6,921 bases of DNA, from contig CAJTVL010000137.1 of the NCBI GenBank assembly GCA_910579425.1, positions 1 to 6,921 of the forward strand. The letters are read 5' to 3'. This document shows, piece by piece, positions 4,182 through 6,921 of the stretch. The position numbers were made by a program, and so were the translations under genes. Within the stretch, counting starts at the first letter, position 1; each line of letters opens with the position of its first letter. The notes under the pieces were generated by a model. It saw only the letters and a program-made list of their open reading frames with translations, was not told where the DNA came from and made no database searches. The stretch is from an uncultured Lachnospiraceae bacterium. Its GTDB lineage: Bacteria; Bacillota; Clostridia; Lachnospirales; Lachnospiraceae.

Positions 4182-6041
4182 ATGAGGGCAGACAGGGACC
4201 TTTTTATGGAACAAATCCAATACTCCGACAGGGATACGCTGCTCTGCCTCGCCATTTCCCTTTTTGACGAGCTGGCCCAGATGAGGATGATCCAGCTTGA
4301 AAATGAAAGAATCAGCACCGAAGCGCATATCCAGTACTCGGAATTAAACGGGAAATATGCTGCCGCCTGCCATGAAAACCAAGAACTGAAAAAGCTTCTG
4401 GCAAAAGAGGTGGAAAAAAATACGCTGAAGACAAAATCCACCTTCGGCAGAAAGACAGAAAGCTTTCTCTCCCTGGTTGATGCGAAAGACCATCCGCAAG
4501 AAGAACCGGCAGATGAAAGTGAAGTGGAGGATGCAGGCCCAGGCAAGGAACGCAGAAGACGGGAGATTGACCCTGAAAGCCGCCATAAGGGCAGAAAAGG
4601 CGGCAGGGGAAGGCATACAAAAAAGGCGCCCAGCCTGGCCCACTCCCTTAAGGGACTGCCGCAGCAGGTCATCTATGACCTGGATGTGGAAGGACTGAAT
4701 GAACAGCATGGTGAGAACAACTGGCGGATTGCCTACTGGCACCAGCATGAGAAGCTCATGAAACTGGAGACGCCTTACTATACACAGGTGGTTTATACGC
4801 CTGTTGTTTCCGTCGGAACAGAACATGACCTCTTTACTTTTCCCTACCTGAACCCGCTGATTGATAAAAGCGTCATATCCTGCACCATCATAGCGGACAT
4901 CCTTTACAGGAAGTTCGTACTGGGCCTGCCCTTTTACAGACAGGCCATGGATTACCAGATGCAGAATATCCCTCTGATTAAGCAGACGATCATCAACTGG
5001 GCAAACACGCTTGTACCCAAAGTCTGTGAAGAGGTATATGAATTCATGACGCGGCTGTTAGTGGGTTACAGGCATATCCAATGCGATGAAACCTATATCC
5101 AGGTAAATAAGGATGGATACGGCCCCGGCCATAAGAGCTTTCTGTGGGTCCATACCAGCAGCGAACTCTCAAACTGTCCTCCTATTATCATCTTCTGTTA
5201 TGAAGAGACACGGGGGACAGACCATCTGCGCCGCCTCTTGCGGGAATTCCTTGGTTATATCACCTGTGACGCTTATGTTTCTTACCAGGTATTGGAAAAG
5301 GAAAGCGGAGGGGACATCCTTACAACCGGATGCCTGATGCACTGCCGGAGGTATTTTGCAGAAGCATTTTTTGTACAGGATGTGGCTGCAATGGAGGACG
5401 GAGAGCTCAAAGCCCTTCCTGAAACCAAGGCCCTTATGCTGATCCGCGGGATCTATCAGGAAGAGAACCAGCTCAAGGAGATGGCTGCAGATGAGCGGGC
5501 CGCTGCAAGGAAAGCTAAGGTTGCGCCAAAAGTGGATGCCTTTTTCGAATATGTCCACTCTCTGGAAGATTCAGAAGAGATATTTTCTGACAGGATGAAG
5601 AAAGCCCTTACATACGCCGTCAACCAGGAAAGGAACCTGCGCCGGTTCCTTACAGATGGAAATATTCCCTGTGACAATGGGCATGTAGAAAGGATTATCC
5701 GCAGCTACTCAGTGGGCAGGGCCAACTCGCTGTTCGCAGACACTATCCATGGGGCAAAGGTAAACGCCATCATGTATTCTATTGTAGAAACAGCGAAGGC
5801 AAACCGCGTGAATATCCTTATCTACCTCCAATACCTGTTTGAACAGATACCACAGCGCCGGGCCGGAGGGGAGAAAGAATTCATGGCAGATATGATGCCG
5901 TGGTCCGAAGCCTACAAGGGGTATGAAAAGAGGAAACAGCAGGAGCGCCGGTCACTATACGGAGAGCTGTTTCCAAAGCCGGAACGTCCCAGAACGCCCC
6001 GGAAAAGAAAACGGACCGAAGAAATGGAGCAAACTGCATAA
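4182..6041 (+). CDS. tnpC: IS66 TnpC, DDE transposase
   Basis: The 619-residue protein is the IS66 transposase. Residues about 22-82 form a coiled coil. Residues 122-149 are strongly basic (RRRR, then HKGRKGGRGRHTKK) and probably contact DNA. The family normally has a C-x-x-C zinc finger next, but residues 160-215 have no cysteine. The family core follows (residues about 217-280, with GLPFYRQ). The catalytic residues are D302 (HIQCDETYIQV), D363 (GYITCDAYVSY) and E503 (DNGHVERIIRSYSVGRAN). GCLMHCRRYF (383-392) is the conserved segment after the second aspartate, and an insertion domain (about 400-490) precedes the glutamate. The C-terminal tail is basic (PRTPRKRKR). GGGAGG stands seven bases before the ATG. 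It shares a promoter with the accessory gene. The length is somewhat above the usual 500-550 residues, mainly from the N-terminal part and the tail. No damage is seen. Confidence 0.95.
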   Translation: MRADRDLFMEQIQYSDRDTLLCLAISLFDELAQMRMIQLENERISTEAHIQYSELNGKYAAACHENQELKKLLAKEVEKNTLKTKSTFGRKTESFLSLVDAKDHPQEEPADESEVEDAGPGKERRRREIDPESRHKGRKGGRGRHTKKAPSLAHSLKGLPQQVIYDLDVEGLNEQHGENNWRIAYWHQHEKLMKLETPYYTQVVYTPVVSVGTEHDLFTFPYLNPLIDKSVISCTIIADILYRKFVLGLPFYRQAMDYQMQNIPLIKQTIINWANTLVPKVCEEVYEFMTRLLVGYRHIQCDETYIQVNKDGYGPGHKSFLWVHTSSELSNCPPIIIFCYEETRGTDHLRRLLREFLGYITCDAYVSYQVLEKESGGDILTTGCLMHCRRYFAEAFFVQDVAAMEDGELKALPETKALMLIRGIYQEENQLKEMAADERAAARKAKVAPKVDAFFEYVHSLEDSEEIFSDRMKKALTYAVNQERNLRRFLTDGNIPCDNGHVERIIRSYSVGRANSLFADTIHGAKVNAIMYSIVETAKANRVNILIYLQYLFEQIPQRRAGGEKEFMADMMPWSEAYKGYEKRKQQERRSLYGELFPKPERPRTPRKRKRTEEMEQTA

Positions 6042-6152
6042 TAAATGTAAAGCCTGGAAGCCGCTGCTTGTGGGCTGAACTTTGTACCGTAGTCTCAAAA
6101 GAAGCAAAAGTCTCGGATACACTGGTGTTTTTGTGACTATTCAATTATCAAG

Positions 6153-6191
6153 GAGCACTGACTGTAGGATATCACAAACAGTGCTCTTTTT
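6153..6191 (+). terminator. Rho-independent terminator at the IS66 right end
   Basis: GAGCACTG (6153-6160) pairs with CAGTGCTC (6179-6186) around an 18-nt loop, followed by TTTTT (6187-6191). A nearby ACTGT can compete for the same right arm. It lies about 110 bases after tnpC and ends just before the right inverted repeat. It should stop the tnpC transcript from running antisense into the interrupted IS256 gene. Confidence 0.75.
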
Positions 6192-6193
6192 AT

Positions 6194-6217
6194 AGACGCC
6201 GATTATTTGCCGCTTAC
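6194..6217 (-). repeat. IS66 right terminal inverted repeat
   Basis: Read on the minus strand from 6217 it starts GTAAGCGGCAAATAATC and continues GGCGTCT, matching the left end at 23 of 24 bases. It is followed directly by the second copy of the 8-bp target duplication. Confidence 0.95.
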
Positions 6218-6225
6218 CACAGAAG
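6218..6225. repeat. Target-site duplication of IS66, right copy
   Basis: CACAGAAG is identical to 2766-2773 on the other side of the element. It encodes part of F-C-V in the interrupted IS256 gene on the minus strand. Confidence 0.95.
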
Positions 6226-6914
6226 AACAGCACGTCCTGCACACCGCGGTTTTTCAGGTCATTCAGCATCCCCAGCCAGAACTTGCTGGTTTCATTGGCG
6301 CCAACTGTGATGCTGAGGATATCTTTATATCCGTCTGCCGTAATGCCGAGCACAATGTAGGCAGCGCGGCTTAAGATGCGTCCGTCCTCCCTGACTTTAT
6401 AATGGATACAGTCCATGAATACAAAGGGATAGACTGGATTTAATGGACGTGACTGCCACTCTTTTATCTCCGGGAGTATCCTGTCTGTGATCTTGCTGAC
6501 CATTTCAGCGGACATCTCCATCCCGTAAAGCTCCTGTATCTGGTCATGGATATCCCTTGCACTCATGCCCTTTGCGTAGAGGGATATGACTTTTTCTTCA
6601 ATGCCGGAGATATCCCTCTGGTATTTGGGGATGAGTTTTGGCTCGAATTCCCCATCCCGGTCTCTGGGGACATCAATCTGGAATTCCCCATACTGGCTCT
6701 TTACAGTTTTAGGCGAGTGTCCGTTACGCTTATTGGATGTGGGAACATCGCCTTTGTGGTTCCTTTCATAGCCCAGGGAAGCGTCCAGTTCCGCCTCCAT
6801 AAGTTCCTGAAGGATATCTTTAAAACTGTCCTTTAACAGGCTGTAAACATCGGCTACGCTGTTTAAGTTGTTATCTGCAATAATCTGTCGTATTTGTTGT
6901 TTTGTTGCTGGCAT
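6218..6914 (-). pseudogene. IS256-family transposase, N-terminal fragment
   Basis: This is the first 232 codons of a mutator-type transposase, from ATG 6914-6912 to F-C at the IS66 insertion point. Residues 1-60 hold the family N-terminus (ELMEAELDASLGYERNHKGD). GNAEFQ-type strands follow as YGEFQIDVPRDRDGEFEP (75-92), and then the helical KVISLYAKGMSARDIHDQI segment (108-126). The first catalytic aspartate is D168 (PFVFMDCIHYKVRED). The second aspartate lies in the other fragment (2452-2773), and the catalytic glutamate is missing from the window. The frame reads on into the IS66 end and stops at 6141, which would add about 25 foreign residues. Only seven bases precede the start, so its ribosome binding site, promoter and terminal repeat cannot be judged. 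A truncated product could at most bind DNA. Confidence 0.93.
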
Positions 6915-6921
6915 AAAAATA

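Larger units (their letters stand above)
2774..6217 (+). mobile_element. Complete IS66-family insertion sequence, 3,444 bp
   Basis: The element is delimited at base resolution by terminal inverted repeats and an 8-bp direct duplication of CACAGAAG. The ends start with GTAA, as is common in IS66. It carries tnpA and tnpB, then an extra 116-aa gene, then the DDE transposase gene tnpC, all on the plus strand. Promoters, hairpins and a terminator are contained within the ends. All three family genes are intact and the ends are nearly perfect, so the element looks recent and potentially active. Unusual points are the extra gene, its own consensus promoter in mid-element, and a TnpC without zinc-finger cysteines. 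It interrupts an IS256 transposase gene lying in the opposite orientation. Confidence 0.95.

Noticed and set aside
4097..4672. 191-codon open frame antisense to the accessory gene and the tnpC start
   Set aside because: The composition is rich in S, F and L, as expected from the complement of coiled-coil codons. No start signal is seen.
3812..6041. Accessory gene and tnpC as a toxin-antitoxin or defence pair
   Set aside because: The second gene has an intact IS66 DDE transposase core and both lie within defined IS66 ends. Nothing points to a toxin or defence domain.
6207..6217. A -35 (TTGCCG) at the right end that could pair with the TATAAT at the left end in a circular IS66 intermediate
   Set aside because: In a simple circle the hexamers would be about 29 bases apart, too far for a normal promoter.
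6141..6217. A 257-aa intact protein from the IS256 start
   Set aside because: The last 25 codons are read through the IS66 terminal sequence and are an accident of the insertion, so the gene is annotated as a broken fragment.

Overview
The window is a stretch of nested mobile DNA from a Gram-positive, Clostridia-type bacterium. Strong AGGAGG-type ribosome binding sites, moderate GC with AT-rich promoters, and protein sequences of the kind seen in gut Lachnospiraceae suggest this. The host assignment is inference. No housekeeping gene, rRNA, tRNA or CRISPR array is visible. Essentially every gene is a transposase, a tyrosine recombinase or an accessory gene of an insertion sequence.

Left part (1-2442): a tyrosine recombinase (A) reads leftwards off the window edge from a start at 962. 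After a 150-bp spacer comes the C-terminal remnant of a second recombinase (B', about 1118-1339), reading rightwards. It overlaps and is translationally coupled to a complete third recombinase (C, 1326-2366). The spacer carries five copies of the octamer GTTTGGAT/ATCCAAAC, arranged as a perfect 20-bp inverted repeat, a single copy and a perfect 20-nt palindrome. B' starts at the edge of the palindrome, which suggests that the spacer is the end of an element or a recombination junction. A long hairpin with a T-run follows gene C.

Right part (2452-6914): an IS256-family (mutator-type) transposase gene on the minus strand is split by a complete IS66-family element. The IS66 element spans 2774-6217 (3,444 bp). 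It is bounded by 24-bp inverted repeats (23/24 matching, starting GTAAGCGG) and by an 8-bp target duplication, CACAGAAG. Removing the element and one duplication copy restores the IS256 reading frame through F-C-V-D-G-L. The IS256 gene is also missing its 3' end next to the recombinase terminator, so it was damaged at least twice.

Inside the IS66 element there are two transcription units. The first is tnpA-tnpB, with overlapping genes. Its ribosome binding site can pair with an upstream anti-SD sequence, a plausible block on translation from read-through transcripts. The second has a perfect consensus promoter (TTGACA-N17-TATAAT) flanked by repeated AGGTATA half-sites. It drives a 116-aa accessory protein of unknown function and the 619-aa DDE transposase TnpC. 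The accessory protein ends in a coiled coil, TnpC begins with one, and TnpC lacks the cysteines of the usual IS66 zinc finger. This accessory-gene/regulated-promoter module is the most interesting part of the window. A terminator closes the element just inside its right end.
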